DNA of 64,000 nt from JAXMAF01 sp046350555 (GTDB lineage Bacteria > Planctomycetota > Phycisphaerae > Phycisphaerales > SM1A02). A program made the translations under genes and the position numbers. This document shows, in pieces, positions 8,429-17,577 of this stretch (position 1 is the stretch's first letter; each line of letters opens with the position of its first letter). The DNA lies in assembly GCA_046350555.1 (NCBI GenBank), contig JAXMAF010000007.1, positions 62,001-126,000 on the forward strand. Reading direction: 5' to 3'. Under the pieces are notes generated by a model, which did no database searches, was not told where the DNA came from, and saw nothing but the letters and a program-made list of their open reading frames with translations.

Positions 8429-10207
8429 TCAGCGGCCCTGGGACGACGACGCGTCGGTCCCATCGAACGCGCGTTCGATGACGTGGGCGACGCGGTCGAT
8501 CGTTGCCTCGCGGCTCGCGGGGTTGAGCGCGAAGACGTCGAGCGGTCCGCCTCCGGCGGCGACTTCGGCGCGCACGATCGCCATCGCGGCGTCGACCGCC
8601 GCTCGATCGGCGCGGGACGCCCGCTCGCGACGACCTCCGACGTCGCGACGACCTGCACGGTAGGCGCTGTCCGAGCCGCCGATGGTGGCGCCGGTGCGGC
8701 CTGCGTGACTGGCGTCATCGGCGCGATCGGCGCGATCGGCGCGACTGGCGCCATCGGCGCGATCGGCGCGATCGGCGCGATCGCCGCCCCGTCCTACACG
8801 TCGATCGGGAGCAGTGCCTGCTCCGGAGGCGCCCGGATCGCCCGGAGAACCCGAGGCGCCGCGGGCGGCGGCAGCGCCGAGGGCGTCCAGGTCGTCGACG
8901 GCACGCGACGTCCACGTCGCCGCGGCAGCCCGGTCGTCACGGCGCCCCGGGGCGGGCGCCGACGCGCCGACGCGCACCGGCGCGACGCTGGCGTGGCCGC
9001 GGCGCAGGAGCGCGCGGACCAGCTCGATCTGGCGCTGCGCGAGCAGGCGCAGCGTGGGGTCGCCGGCACGCAACTCGTTCCCTCCGCGGGCGCGGCGCAC
9101 GAGCTTGCGGCTCGATCCGCCGAGGCCGCCGATCGCGGCGCCGATGAGTGCTCCCAGTCCGGCCGCGGCGCCGAGCGTCATCCCGCCGACGGCGAGGTCG
9201 ATGCCGGCCCCGACCGCCGCGCCCGCCGCGGCCCCGCCGCCGGCATGCAGCCCGTGGCGCCTGAGCGCGGCCGGCGAGAAGAGATCGAGCCCCCATTCGC
9301 CGGCGACGAGCGGGAGTTCGGCCGCGTCGCAATCCTCGCGACGGAAGCCGAAGAGCGCCAGCAGGTCGCCCACGCAACGGCGCTCGAGATCGCGCACCCG
9401 CACGCGAAGGCGCTCCTCCGCCGCGGAACTCTCCGCGCGATCGGCGCTCTCCACCGACTCCACCGTCGACGCCGCTTCCACGAGCAGCTGCGCCACCAAC
9501 GACGACGCGCCGCGACGAAGCCGATGCGCCCGGCGCCGACGATCCTCGATCAGCAGCTCCAGCGGAGCGCGGAACCGGTCGAGCAGCGTCTGGAGCTTCT
9601 CGAAGAGGCGGATCTCGCCTTCCTGGTCGAAGACCACGGTGTCGAACTCGACGACCGCGTGCAGGTTCACGCGGGCCAACATGTCGCGCCACGCCGCGAC
9701 ACGCGCTGTCGGGTCGTCGGCCGGCCCCTGCGGAGCGACGAAGTTGAGCAGCGGCACGATCGGCCTCCCGCAACGGGCGAGGATCTCCAGCTCGTCGCGA
9801 TGCTTCGGAAGCACCCGATCCCGCGCGTCGATCACGTAGACGGCGGCGTCGCACTCGAGCACGGCGCGGATCGCCAGCGCCTCCGGCGCAAAGCGCCCGG
9901 TGGCGTCGGGAGCCGCAAGGAAGGCGTCGATCTGGGCCGGGCCGTCGAGCCGCCGATCGCCGCGCAGCGCATCGAGGCGCTCGAGCAATCCGATCGAATC
10001 CTCGAGTCCGGGAGTGTCCAGGAAGTGGGCGACCTCCTCGCCCGCGGCGAGCAGCGCGATGCCGGAGACGTGGCGCGTCGTCGACGGACGGTCCGACACG
10101 TCGCCGAAGGCCGCATCGCGCGCGATCGTGCGCAGCAGCGAGGTCTTGCCGGTGTTGGTGTGGCCGACGACCGCGATCCGGAGGATGTCGCTGCGCGGCC
10201 CGGTCAT
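8429..10207 (-). CDS. GTPase with DUF3482 domain
   Basis: A 592-aa protein. The N-terminal Era-like G domain has G1 GHTNTGKTS, G3 DTPGLED, and a conserved stretch VYVIDARDRVLPKHRDEL. An alpha-helical region follows, then a glycine-rich hydrophobic segment (about GGMTLGAAAGLGALIGAAIG) typical of DUF3482 proteins and probably membrane-associated. The C-terminal part contains a low-complexity Ala-Asp-Arg repeat. ATG at 10207 overlaps the stop of the DUF2868 gene as ATGA, and the two families are habitual partners. The role is unknown; a membrane-associated GTPase is likely. Confidence 0.85.
   Translation of the reverse strand: MTGPRSDILRIAVVGHTNTGKTSLLRTIARDAAFGDVSDRPSTTRHVSGIALLAAGEEVAHFLDTPGLEDSIGLLERLDALRGDRRLDGPAQIDAFLAAPDATGRFAPEALAIRAVLECDAAVYVIDARDRVLPKHRDELEILARCGRPIVPLLNFVAPQGPADDPTARVAAWRDMLARVNLHAVVEFDTVVFDQEGEIRLFEKLQTLLDRFRAPLELLIEDRRRRAHRLRRGASSLVAQLLVEAASTVESVESADRAESSAAEERLRVRVRDLERRCVGDLLALFGFRREDCDAAELPLVAGEWGLDLFSPAALRRHGLHAGGGAAAGAAVGAGIDLAVGGMTLGAAAGLGALIGAAIGGLGGSSRKLVRRARGGNELRAGDPTLRLLAQRQIELVRALLRRGHASVAPVRVGASAPAPGRRDDRAAAATWTSRAVDDLDALGAAAARGASGSPGDPGASGAGTAPDRRVGRGGDRADRADRADGASRADRADRADDASHAGRTGATIGGSDSAYRAGRRDVGGRRERASRADRAAVDAAMAIVRAEVAAGGGPLDVFALNPASREATIDRVAHVIERAFDGTDASSSQGR
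8711..8782. repeat. 9-bp in-frame tandem repeat inside the GTPase gene
   Basis: Eight units of GGCGCGATC or close variants (GGCGTCATC, GGCGCGACT, GGCGCCATC). On the coding (minus) strand they give an Asp-Arg-Ala triplet repeat with few substitutions. A 9-bp unit keeps the frame when it expands or contracts, so length variation between strains would be tolerated. Confidence 0.9.
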
Positions 10208-12853
10208 GCGCCGGGCTCCGGCGCTCGCGCCGAGTCGAGGCGCGCCGGCCCCTGAGCGCGCGTCGCGGACGACTGACGAAGAAGCGCCAGGTCGATGCGA
10301 TGACGGACACCGGCGAGCCATTGGCGAGCGCTGGCCGCGCTCGGCGGGGATGGATCCGGCTCGGGAAACGCCCCTTCGAGGATGCGCGCGATGCGCGCCT
10401 CGCCGCCTCCCTGGAACTCGAGCACGACCGCCACGAGCGCGGCGGCGCGCACCGCGGTGGCGATGTCGGTCGCGGCGTCGCCCTCGCCGACGTCGGGATC
10501 GTCCGGCGCACCACGGCGGTCGTTGGCGTGCGACGCCGAGCGCGCGAGGGCGAGGGCGCCGCCGATGGCCGCCCCAACCGCCGACCACATGGGCAGCGCG
10601 GCGATGGCCACCGGCGCCGCGACGGTCGCCGCGGCCACGCAACCCAGTGCTCCGGCGATGGCGCCGGCGGCCAGCCAGCGCGGGCTGCGGCGGAGGGCGT
10701 CGGGAAGGAGCGCGGTCATCCGCTCCGAGGCGGTGCGCAGGCCGTCAACGATGTCGCCGCCAAGATGTCCGGTCACGTCGGAGGCGAGGTTCGCGCCGAG
10801 CTGGCGCGGATCGAGCCCCGCGAGCCGTTCCGCGGCTCCACCGAGCGCGGCGCGCATGCGCGACAAGCCGCCCGGCGCGCCGCCGCCCGCTCCGTCGGCG
10901 TTGGAATCGAGAGCGCTCGCGTAGAGCTGCGCGATGCGCCGATGCAGCTCGGCCTGGGCGGCGAGCGACGGCTCGCCGGCCCAGCTCGATGCCGCGTCGC
11001 CGATGATCGCGAAGGCCCGCTCGAGCTGTCGCGCCGACACCCCGGCGGTTGCGCGGTCGGACTCGCCCGCTTCGCGCTGCTCGGCGAGCATGCGTGCGCC
11101 GGCCGCGTCGCGCGCGCCATCCGCGGCGCTCGTCGAGGCGCCCCTTGCCTCGCGCTCGCGCGGGCCCTCCGGCTCGACCAGCCCGCGGAGCCGTGCGCGC
11201 TTGCGGCCGTGAGCAGGTCGAGATCGATCTCGACGACCTGTTCGTCGGCGATCCCGGCGCGCCGCGAGCTGCGCCAGTCGGCGGCGCAAGCGCCACCGAC
11301 GTCGCATCGCCGCGCCGGGCGCATCGACTCTCCCGCGGTGAGAACCAGCCGCACCGCGCTCGCGCACATCGACCCGATCTCGTCGATGAGGTGGCCGAGG
11401 CCCCGATCGGGCGTGCTCGCGAGGGATGCGACGACGATGGTGCAGGCGGCGACGGCCTCGCCGCGCAGCGGCGCAGGCGAGCGAGGACCGCGCGGCGATC
11501 CTCGCGGCTCTCGATGCGACCGAAGTCGTCGACGGCGCCGGCGAGCGCCGCTGGCGGCCATCCGCTCGTCGGCACCGCCAGCTCGAGTCCGATCAGCACC
11601 GCCGGGCCGCCGGCGCTCGGCGTTCCGTTGGCGCCGGGTGCGTCGGCGCTCGCCGGGGACCCGGCGCCGCGCGATGCGCCGGCTCGCGGCGGCTCGTCGC
11701 GCCACGACTCGGACGTCGACGACGCCGAGGAAGGCGCGACGCGCCGTCCGCGTCGGCGAGAGCCGCGCGGCGGCCGCCGCGAGCAGCGGTCCGTCGGATC
11801 CAGGCGAAACGCGGCCCGCGCCCGGCGCCGAAGCCCGAGGCACAGGCCCAGCAGCAGCAGCCGCGGCGACAGGCCATAGGTCACGACGCTTCCGACAAGA
11901 AGTCCGGACCACGCGGCGCGGGCCGCGTCGTCCTGGGCGGGAAACTGGCTCGGCAGGGTCGGATCGAAGCGCGCCGCCGCGATCTTCGCCGAGTCGGGAG
12001 TCGCGAATCCAAGATGCTGTGGAAGCCACGCGATCGCGCGCGTGAAGCGCTCGTATCCGGCGGACGACAGGAGCGTGGATTCCCAGCAGAAGGTGTGCTG
12101 CTCGAGCGTGAGCACCAGGATCACGCCCAAGAGGCAGCCGACGTTGAACGACGTCCAGAGCGCGTTGGTGGCGACGCCGATGGTCCAGCGCGCCAGCGCC
12201 CCGCGCCCGAACGCGAGGGCCATCGCCGCCCCGGCGGCCGCGGACGTCGGCTCGCGGCCGAGCCTGCGGGCGACCAGCCGCGCGAAGAGCGCCCGCAGCG
12301 CGCCACCCGCGGAGAGCGCCGCGGTCGCGGCGGAACCGAAGAGGTTCAGCGCCATCCACGCCAGGAGGATGATCGTCTGCGGAAGGAGCACGCCGCCGAG
12401 CAGCCAGTAGATGTTCGTCGGCCGGCTGCGATCGAATCCCAGCGCGGTGTGCGCCGCGCCCCACCCGAGCAGCGCGACGACGACCACCGCGGCGATGAAC
12501 ACCACGCGGGATGCGCCGCGCAGGCGATCGAGCCACGCGCCGACTCCCTCCGAAACGTCGAGACCGCGGGCGCGCGCGACGAGTCGACGCTCGATCGTGG
12601 CGATGCCGGCGGGACCAGCGCCGGGCGCAGCATCCGGCGCCGACGCGATCGCGGCGGCGTTGGCGGCGCGGTCGTCGATCGGCGTGGCCGCCGCATGCTC
12701 GAAGGAGGCGACGCCGAGCACGAGCAGTCGGTCGTCGAACGCGACAGTCGTCGAAGCGCGCCGCGAGGGCGACGAAGCCGTGCGCGCACCAACCGATTGC
12801 GCTTCCGACGTGGCGTCGACCGGCCGATCGGTTTCGCGGGATGGCTTCGACAT
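10204..12853 (-). pseudogene. DUF2868-like membrane protein, frameshifted
   Basis: The partner gene of the DUF3482 GTPase. From ATG 12853 (or 12910) the protein starts with a soluble segment, then shows TM segments (VVFIAAVVVVALLGWGAAHT, a second about 30 residues on, and others near LLVGSVVTYGLSPRLLLLGL). The reading continues into a second frame near 11.46 kb (ACTIVVASLASTPDRGLGHL) and a third near 11.2 kb (MLAEQREAGESDRATAGVSA), which ends at 10204 overlapping the GTPase start. At least two indels are thus needed to restore one frame. Strong codon bias persists across the breaks, so sequencing error or very recent decay is likely. Confidence 0.7.
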
Positions 12854-12987
12854 CGGGCCGTTGGGAACGCCGGGGACGTCGGGGCCGCATCGGGCCGCGT
12901 CGGGACGCATCAGGTTCGCACGGAAGCGCGTTCGAGCCGATCATCAGGAGCGATGCGGCGCGGGCAAGCCACCGCGTCTGCGCTGCT

Positions 12988-13293
12988 TCACGTGGCGGGA
13001 CGGTCGCCCGCGCCGGAGCTGGCGTTGCTCGGCTCCGTCTCGCGGACGCGCGGCGCGGGCGGCGCCGGACGGTCGGCGAGCCGCGCCGTGGACGCGGTGC
13101 TCTCCGCTTCGATGTCGTCCTCGATGCCCTTGATGCCCTTCTTGAACTCCACGATGCTCTTGCCGAGCGAGCGCCCGACCTCGGGAAGCCGACGGCCGAA
13201 GATCAGCAGCCCGATGAGCAGGATGACAATCCACTCGGTCGGACCGGGCATTCCGAAGGCGAGAATCGGCGAACTGTGGAGGAGATCGAACAT
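12988..13293 (-). CDS. tatA: Sec-independent translocase protein TatA
   Basis: A 101-aa protein: a short N-terminal region, one TM helix (EWIVILLIGLLIFG), the hallmark FGRRLPEVGRSLGKSI hinge and amphipathic helix, then an acidic/proline-rich tail. It forms the pore of the twin-arginine translocase. ATG at 13293 gives the classic TatA start close to the TM helix; the longer frame upstream includes repeat DNA. No tatB or tatC is adjacent. Confidence 0.93.
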   Translation of the reverse strand: MFDLLHSSPILAFGMPGPTEWIVILLIGLLIFGRRLPEVGRSLGKSIVEFKKGIKGIEDDIEAESTASTARLADRPAPPAPRVRETEPSNASSGAGDRPAT

Positions 13294-13417
13294 CGTGCGA
13301 TGATAGGCGGAGGTGACGGCGCGAGCGTCGAAACCCTCGATCGTTCCCGCGCGCGGAGCGCCCGCCACCGCTCGTCTCCCGCCCTTTCTCCAGCCCGACG
13401 GTCGTCCGGGCCGATCG

Positions 13418-13423
13418 TACACT
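13418..13423 (+). promoter_or_regulatory. -10-like TACACT before the MltA gene
   Basis: TACACT ends 7 nt before the ATG at 13431, in the same arrangement as TACACT before the gene at 15161. If real, transcription would begin almost at the ATG, giving a leaderless message or one that starts just before the MITE-like element. Confidence 0.35.
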
Positions 13424-13430
13424 CCATCCC

Positions 13431-15023
13431 ATGTCGCCCGCACCGACCGCCGTCCGCCCGACCCGTCATACGGATTCCAGTACGCCATGCGCTCCACCGC
13501 CGGCCCACGGTGGCATCTCGGAGCGGGCCTGGGTTGGCTGGGGCGCGCGAATCAAGCGGGACGCGTCGTGCAGCCCGGCCGCCCGTTCAATCGTCGCGCC
13601 GCGCGAGGTCGGGTTCGAGTTCCCGGTCCCTGCGTCGAGGACGGCGGCGCCCGTTGACCGCGCGCGCCATCGACGCCCCGTTGCGGCGGTCGGACGCGTG
13701 GCGCTCCTCGCGGCGATCGCCGCAAGCGCGGCGCTCTCGGGATGCAAGAACGAGCCTGCGGTCGAACCACCACCACCGGACTACACGCGGCAGCTCGGGC
13801 CCGGCGAGTCGGCGCTGCGCAAACTCGGTCCGAACGACCCGCTGCCCGACCTCGGCATCGCCTTCGGCGAGCGCGATCCGTTCCTGCTCCAGGCCCTCGA
13901 CCAGAGCGGACGATGGTTCGAGGCGCCCTCCAGCAAGCAGTTCTTCCCCTTCGAGGACAAGTGCACGCACGAGCAGGCGAAGGCCTCGGTCGCCGCGTTC
14001 CGCGAGCTGGTCGTGACCAAGACGGACCGCGCCTCGTTTGAGCGCGAGCTGCTGCGGCTCTTCGACATCTACCAGACCGTCGGCTACAACGGCAAGGGTG
14101 TCGTGCTCTTCACCGGCTACTACTCGCCGGAGTTCAAGGCGAGCCGCTTCAAGGCGCCGGGATTCGAGTCTCCGCTCTATCGACGGCCCGCGGACCTGGT
14201 GACCGATCCCGTCACCGGAGTGCCGGAGGGCCGACGCATGCCCGACGGCACGCTGCGCCAGTACCCCACGCGCGCCGAGATCGAGGACTCGCGCCTGCTC
14301 GAAGGAACCGAGATCGCCTGGGTCGAGAGCGACCTTGACGCGTACATCATCCAGGTGAACGGCTCGGCGAAGCTGCGCCTGCCCGACAACACGATCCTGT
14401 ACCTGGGCTACAACGGCAAGACCGACCGCGACTATGTCGGGCTCGGCAAGTCGATGGTGGAGGCCGGACTGATCGACAAGAACAAGCTCTCGCTGCCGGC
14501 GATCCGCGAGTACTACAAGAAGGATCCGGCGAAGGTCCGCGAGCTGATGCGCAAGAACGAGAGCTACGTCTTCTTCGCCGAATACGACGGAGCAAACTGG
14601 CCGGCCGGGTCGCTCGGGGTGAAGGTGACCGAGAAGTCGACGCTCGCCACCGACAAGAAGATCTACCCGCGCGGCGGCGTCGTGATGGTCGACACCAAGG
14701 CGGCCAGCTTCGGCCCCGACCAGAAGGACTTCAAGCGATTCATGCTCGACCAGGACACCGGCGGCGCGATCAAGGCGCCCGGACGGGCCGACATCTACAT
14801 GGGCGTCGGTCCGGCGGCCGAGCTTCTTGCTGGACGGCAGTACAACGAAGGCACGCTCTACTACTTCATCCTGAAGCCGGAGTATGTCGCGGAGTATGCG
14901 GGCAAGGGTGTCGCGGCGCCGACCGCCGCGCCCGCGAAGGGCGCGCCGAAGACGGCTGGCTCGCCGCCTGCCAATCCCGCGGCGCCGCCAAGGAATACGG
15001 CGCTGACGCCGAAGAAGCCGTAG
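13431..15023 (+). CDS. mltA: MltA-like lytic murein transglycosylase (lipoprotein)
   Basis: Conserved MltA segments are clear: LFTGYYSPEFKASRF, GTEIAWVESDLDAYIIQVNG, the LGYNGKTDRDYVGLGKSM motif, and the 3D-type end DQDTGGAIKAPGRADIYMG with the catalytic Asp. The enzyme cleaves peptidoglycan to 1,6-anhydromuropeptides at the outer membrane. A lipoprotein signal, VALLAAIAASAALSGC, with the acylated Cys at about codon 105, lies well inside the frame. The true start is probably downstream of 13431, for instance the GTG at 13698, because the first part is derived from a dispersed repeat (13468-13568). A Pro/Ala-rich tail follows the domain. Confidence 0.85.
   Translation: MSPAPTAVRPTRHTDSSTPCAPPPAHGGISERAWVGWGARIKRDASCSPAARSIVAPREVGFEFPVPASRTAAPVDRARHRRPVAAVGRVALLAAIAASAALSGCKNEPAVEPPPPDYTRQLGPGESALRKLGPNDPLPDLGIAFGERDPFLLQALDQSGRWFEAPSSKQFFPFEDKCTHEQAKASVAAFRELVVTKTDRASFERELLRLFDIYQTVGYNGKGVVLFTGYYSPEFKASRFKAPGFESPLYRRPADLVTDPVTGVPEGRRMPDGTLRQYPTRAEIEDSRLLEGTEIAWVESDLDAYIIQVNGSAKLRLPDNTILYLGYNGKTDRDYVGLGKSMVEAGLIDKNKLSLPAIREYYKKDPAKVRELMRKNESYVFFAEYDGANWPAGSLGVKVTEKSTLATDKKIYPRGGVVMVDTKAASFGPDQKDFKRFMLDQDTGGAIKAPGRADIYMGVGPAAELLAGRQYNEGTLYYFILKPEYVAEYAGKGVAAPTAAPAKGAPKTAGSPPANPAAPPRNTALTPKKP
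13468..13568 (+). repeat. dispersed MITE-like element, copy 2
   Basis: Plus-orientation copy starting ATACGGATTCCAG and ending near GGGACGCG; the right terminus is degenerate. It lies between tatA and the lipoprotein signal of the mltA gene and is read through in frame by the longest version of that ORF. Confidence 0.8.
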
Positions 15024-15148
15024 CGTCGCCGCCCGTGCGCATCGCGACGCGACGATCGACGGTGCGCCCTCCGTGCATCGCCGCGCCGAACCGCGCGATG
15101 CGACCGCACGGCGCAGGCCCCGTGCGCGTCCGGTGATGGACGCGCCTG

Positions 15149-15154
15149 TACACT
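15149..15154 (+). promoter_or_regulatory. -10-like TACACT, possible leaderless start
   Basis: TACACT ends 6 nt before the ATG at 15161. No Shine-Dalgarno sequence fits in that space, so a leaderless transcript is inferred. Confidence 0.35.
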
Positions 15155-15160
15155 GAGCCG

Positions 15161-16477
15161 ATGATCCCGTCCCTCGTCGTGGCGCTGGTCGCCGTTTCAC
15201 AGGGCTCCGCAGCGCCCACCGCGGCGCCGCCCGCATCGCGACCGATCGCGCCACCCGTCGCCGCGCCGGCGGCGAGAGCCTCCAACGCACCCGCCGTCGC
15301 AGGTCCGGCCGGCGCGCCGAACGTCGACGAGGCGATCGCCCGCAGCGTCGAGGAACTGCTCACGATGCAGGAGGTCGGGGCGACACGGATCGGCGCGACC
15401 GATGGGCCCGCGGAGTGGCCGTACGAGGGCGTCTATCGCGTTGCCGGACAGATCCCCATCGGCTACCGCGTTGGCGGAACGTCGATCGTCGCGATGGCGC
15501 TCATGACCGCGCCCGGCTACGAGAAGGACGCGAGGCGACAGGCCGCCGTCGCGAACGCATGCAGGTTCGTCTGCGCCGCCGCGGACGACCCGCTCATGAA
15601 CCCCGACTACGACGGCGGCTACGACGTGCGCGGCTGGGGCCATTCGTACGGCCTCCAGTTTCTCCTGCGCCTTGCGGCGACCAACGCCATTCCCGAGGGC
15701 CAGGCCGACGAGGTCGGCAAGCGGACGAAGCAGTACCTCGCGGCGCTCCAGCAGGTCGAGATCCCGCAGGTCGGCGGATGGAACTACGCCCGCGCACCGC
15801 AGCGCCAGCCGTCGCCGGCCTCGCCGTTCATGACCGCGCCGGCGCTGCAGACGCTCTTCGAGGCGAAGCGGCAGGGCCTTCCCGTGGACGACGCCGTCGT
15901 CGAGCGCGGGCTCGCCGCCCTCGAGCGCTGCCGCACGCAGAGCGGCGCGTTCGCCTACAGCGCCAAGGCCGACGCGACCAACGCGAAGGATGGCACGCCC
16001 GGGGCGGTGGGGCGCATGCTCGTGAGCGAGACGACGCTGCTGCTCGCCGGGCGCAGCGACATCGCCAAGGTCCGCGGGGCGCTCGACGCGTTCATCGCCC
16101 ACTGGGATCGACTCGAGGAGCGGCGCGCGAAGGACGGCACGCACAAGCCGCCCTTCAACGTCGCGCCGTACTACTTCTACTACGCGCACCTCGCCGCCGC
16201 GCAGGCGATCGAGCTGCTTCCCCCACACGAACGGCCGGAATACCGGAGGAAGTTCCTCGAGCTTCTCTTCCGCACGCGCGGCGACGATGGCCGCTGGAAC
16301 GATCGGGTCTTTCCCCGGACCGCCAACTACGGCACGTCGTGCGCGGTGATGTCGCTCTGCGCCCCGCAGGCGACCCCGCCGACGAAGTGGACCGGAGGCG
16401 GCGCTATCGGCGCCGCCGAGGGCCCGGGCGGACGCGATGCCGAAGCCGCGACGCAGGGGAAGCAGGCCCGTCCATGA
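15161..16477 (+). CDS. secreted prenyltransferase/squalene-oxidase-fold protein
   Basis: A 438-aa protein with a short hydrophobic N-terminus and an Ala/Pro-rich linker, followed by repeats of an alpha/alpha toroid: segments such as YRVGGTSIVAMALMTAPGYE, YDVRGWGHSYGLQFLLRLAA and QVGGWNYARAP resemble terpenoid cyclase/prenyltransferase-like repeats of planctomycete proteins. No DxDD cyclase motif or zinc-site set was recognised, so enzymatic activity is doubtful. The stop overlaps the ispD ATG (ATGA), implying co-translation, although no functional tie is evident. Confidence 0.75.
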   Translation: MIPSLVVALVAVSQGSAAPTAAPPASRPIAPPVAAPAARASNAPAVAGPAGAPNVDEAIARSVEELLTMQEVGATRIGATDGPAEWPYEGVYRVAGQIPIGYRVGGTSIVAMALMTAPGYEKDARRQAAVANACRFVCAAADDPLMNPDYDGGYDVRGWGHSYGLQFLLRLAATNAIPEGQADEVGKRTKQYLAALQQVEIPQVGGWNYARAPQRQPSPASPFMTAPALQTLFEAKRQGLPVDDAVVERGLAALERCRTQSGAFAYSAKADATNAKDGTPGAVGRMLVSETTLLLAGRSDIAKVRGALDAFIAHWDRLEERRAKDGTHKPPFNVAPYYFYYAHLAAAQAIELLPPHERPEYRRKFLELLFRTRGDDGRWNDRVFPRTANYGTSCAVMSLCAPQATPPTKWTGGGAIGAAEGPGGRDAEAATQGKQARP

Positions 16478-17286
16478 ACGTCTGCGTGATCATTCCCGCC
16501 GCCGGCGCAAGCCGTCGCTATGGATCCGACAAGCTGGCGCAGGACCTCGGCGGGCGATCGCTGCTGCTTCGCACGGTGGAGCTCTTCACGAAGCGCGAGG
16601 AGGTCAAGTCGATCGTCGTCGCCGCGCCGCCCGATGCGATGGACGAGTTCCGCGACCGCTACGGCGCACAGCTTGGCTTCCACGGCGTGCTCGTCGTCGC
16701 GGGCGGGCGCGTGGAGCGATGGGAGACCGTGCGCAACGCGCTCGCCGCGGTGCCCGGTGAAGCCACGCACGTCGCCATCCACGACGCGGCGCGCCCGGCG
16801 ACACCGACCACGCTGATCGACCGCGTCTTCGAGGCGGCGCGCAAGTTTCGCGCGGTGATTCCCGGCCTGGCGGTGCACGCCACGGTCAAGCGCGTCGGCG
16901 AGCAAGGCGAGTCCGCCGTCGAGGAGGACCCGATCGCCGACATGATCCTCGGCATCGGTGCGGGCGGCGAGGCCGCCGCGTCCGAGGTCGCCAGCCGGAT
17001 CCCGCAGGCCCATCGGGTCGTGGAGACGATCGATCGCCGCCACCTGGTCACGATCGAGACGCCTCAGGTCTTCGAGGCGGCGCTCCTCCGCCGCGCATAC
17101 GCGGCCGCGGCGCTCGATGGCGCGACCGACGACGCGCAGGTGCTGGAACGCTTCGGCGAGCCGGTCTGGGTCGTCGACGGCGATCCGCGCAACGTGAAGG
17201 TCACGACCCCGGCCGACTTGGAGCTCGTTCGCGCGATCCTGCGCGTCCCGCCGCCGGCCGAACGACCGGTGCACAAGCGGTTTTGA
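16474..17286 (+). CDS. ispD: 2-C-methyl-D-erythritol 4-phosphate cytidylyltransferase
   Basis: A 270-aa enzyme of the non-mevalonate isoprenoid pathway; it couples MEP with CTP to make CDP-ME. The N-terminal nucleotide loop AAGASRRYGSDK, the core HVAIHDAARPATP, and the C-terminal TDDAQVLERFG and NVKVTTPADLELV motifs are all present. An insert of about 20 residues after AVEEDPIADM makes it longer than E. coli IspD (236 aa). It starts inside the stop codon of the preceding gene. No ispF is fused or adjacent. Confidence 0.93.
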   Translation: MNVCVIIPAAGASRRYGSDKLAQDLGGRSLLLRTVELFTKREEVKSIVVAAPPDAMDEFRDRYGAQLGFHGVLVVAGGRVERWETVRNALAAVPGEATHVAIHDAARPATPTTLIDRVFEAARKFRAVIPGLAVHATVKRVGEQGESAVEEDPIADMILGIGAGGEAAASEVASRIPQAHRVVETIDRRHLVTIETPQVFEAALLRRAYAAAALDGATDDAQVLERFGEPVWVVDGDPRNVKVTTPADLELVRAILRVPPPAERPVHKRF

Positions 17287-17384
17287 CGACGACGGACGGC
17301 ACCGCCGCGCGGCCAAGGATCGGTGTTCTGACTCCCGGCACGTGCGCGCCAACGTCGACCCTGTTCGCCGACTCCCCGCCCCAC

Positions 17385-17573
17385 TCACCTCAACCGCTTC
17401 CCCCCCACGGTCAACTGTGTCTTGCCCGATTTGCGCGCCGCGGCGCCGCTGGCGCAGTTTCCGCACGGTCGATCGGCCGCGCCGCGCCGTGGCAGCAGCG
17501 GACGCAGGACGAGCCACGCGCCGCCGGCCGCGACGGCGGTGACGATCCAGAATTGCCAGTCGCGCCACGGCAT
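17385..17573 (-). CDS. FeoB-associated Cys-rich membrane protein
   Basis: A 62-aa protein with one N-terminal TM helix (WQFWIVTAVAAGGAWLVL), a basic patch, and a CxxC pair (CGNC). It matches the FeoB-associated Cys-rich membrane protein family, which follows feoB in many phyla. It begins 4 nt after the feoB stop, so it is the last gene of the feo operon. A role in handling ferrous iron at FeoB is inferred from context. Confidence 0.8.
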   Translation of the reverse strand: MPWRDWQFWIVTAVAAGGAWLVLRPLLPRRGAADRPCGNCASGAAARKSGKTQLTVGGKRLR

Positions 17574-17577
17574 CGGG

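Noticed and set aside
13294..13497. Extended TatA N-terminus
   Set aside because: The upstream part comes from the dispersed element; TatA proteins begin just before the TM helix, as with ATG 13293.
15197..16228. Minus-strand frame opposite the toroid-fold gene
   Set aside because: Antisense shadow with Arg/Gly-rich composition; the plus strand has signal peptide and toroid repeats.
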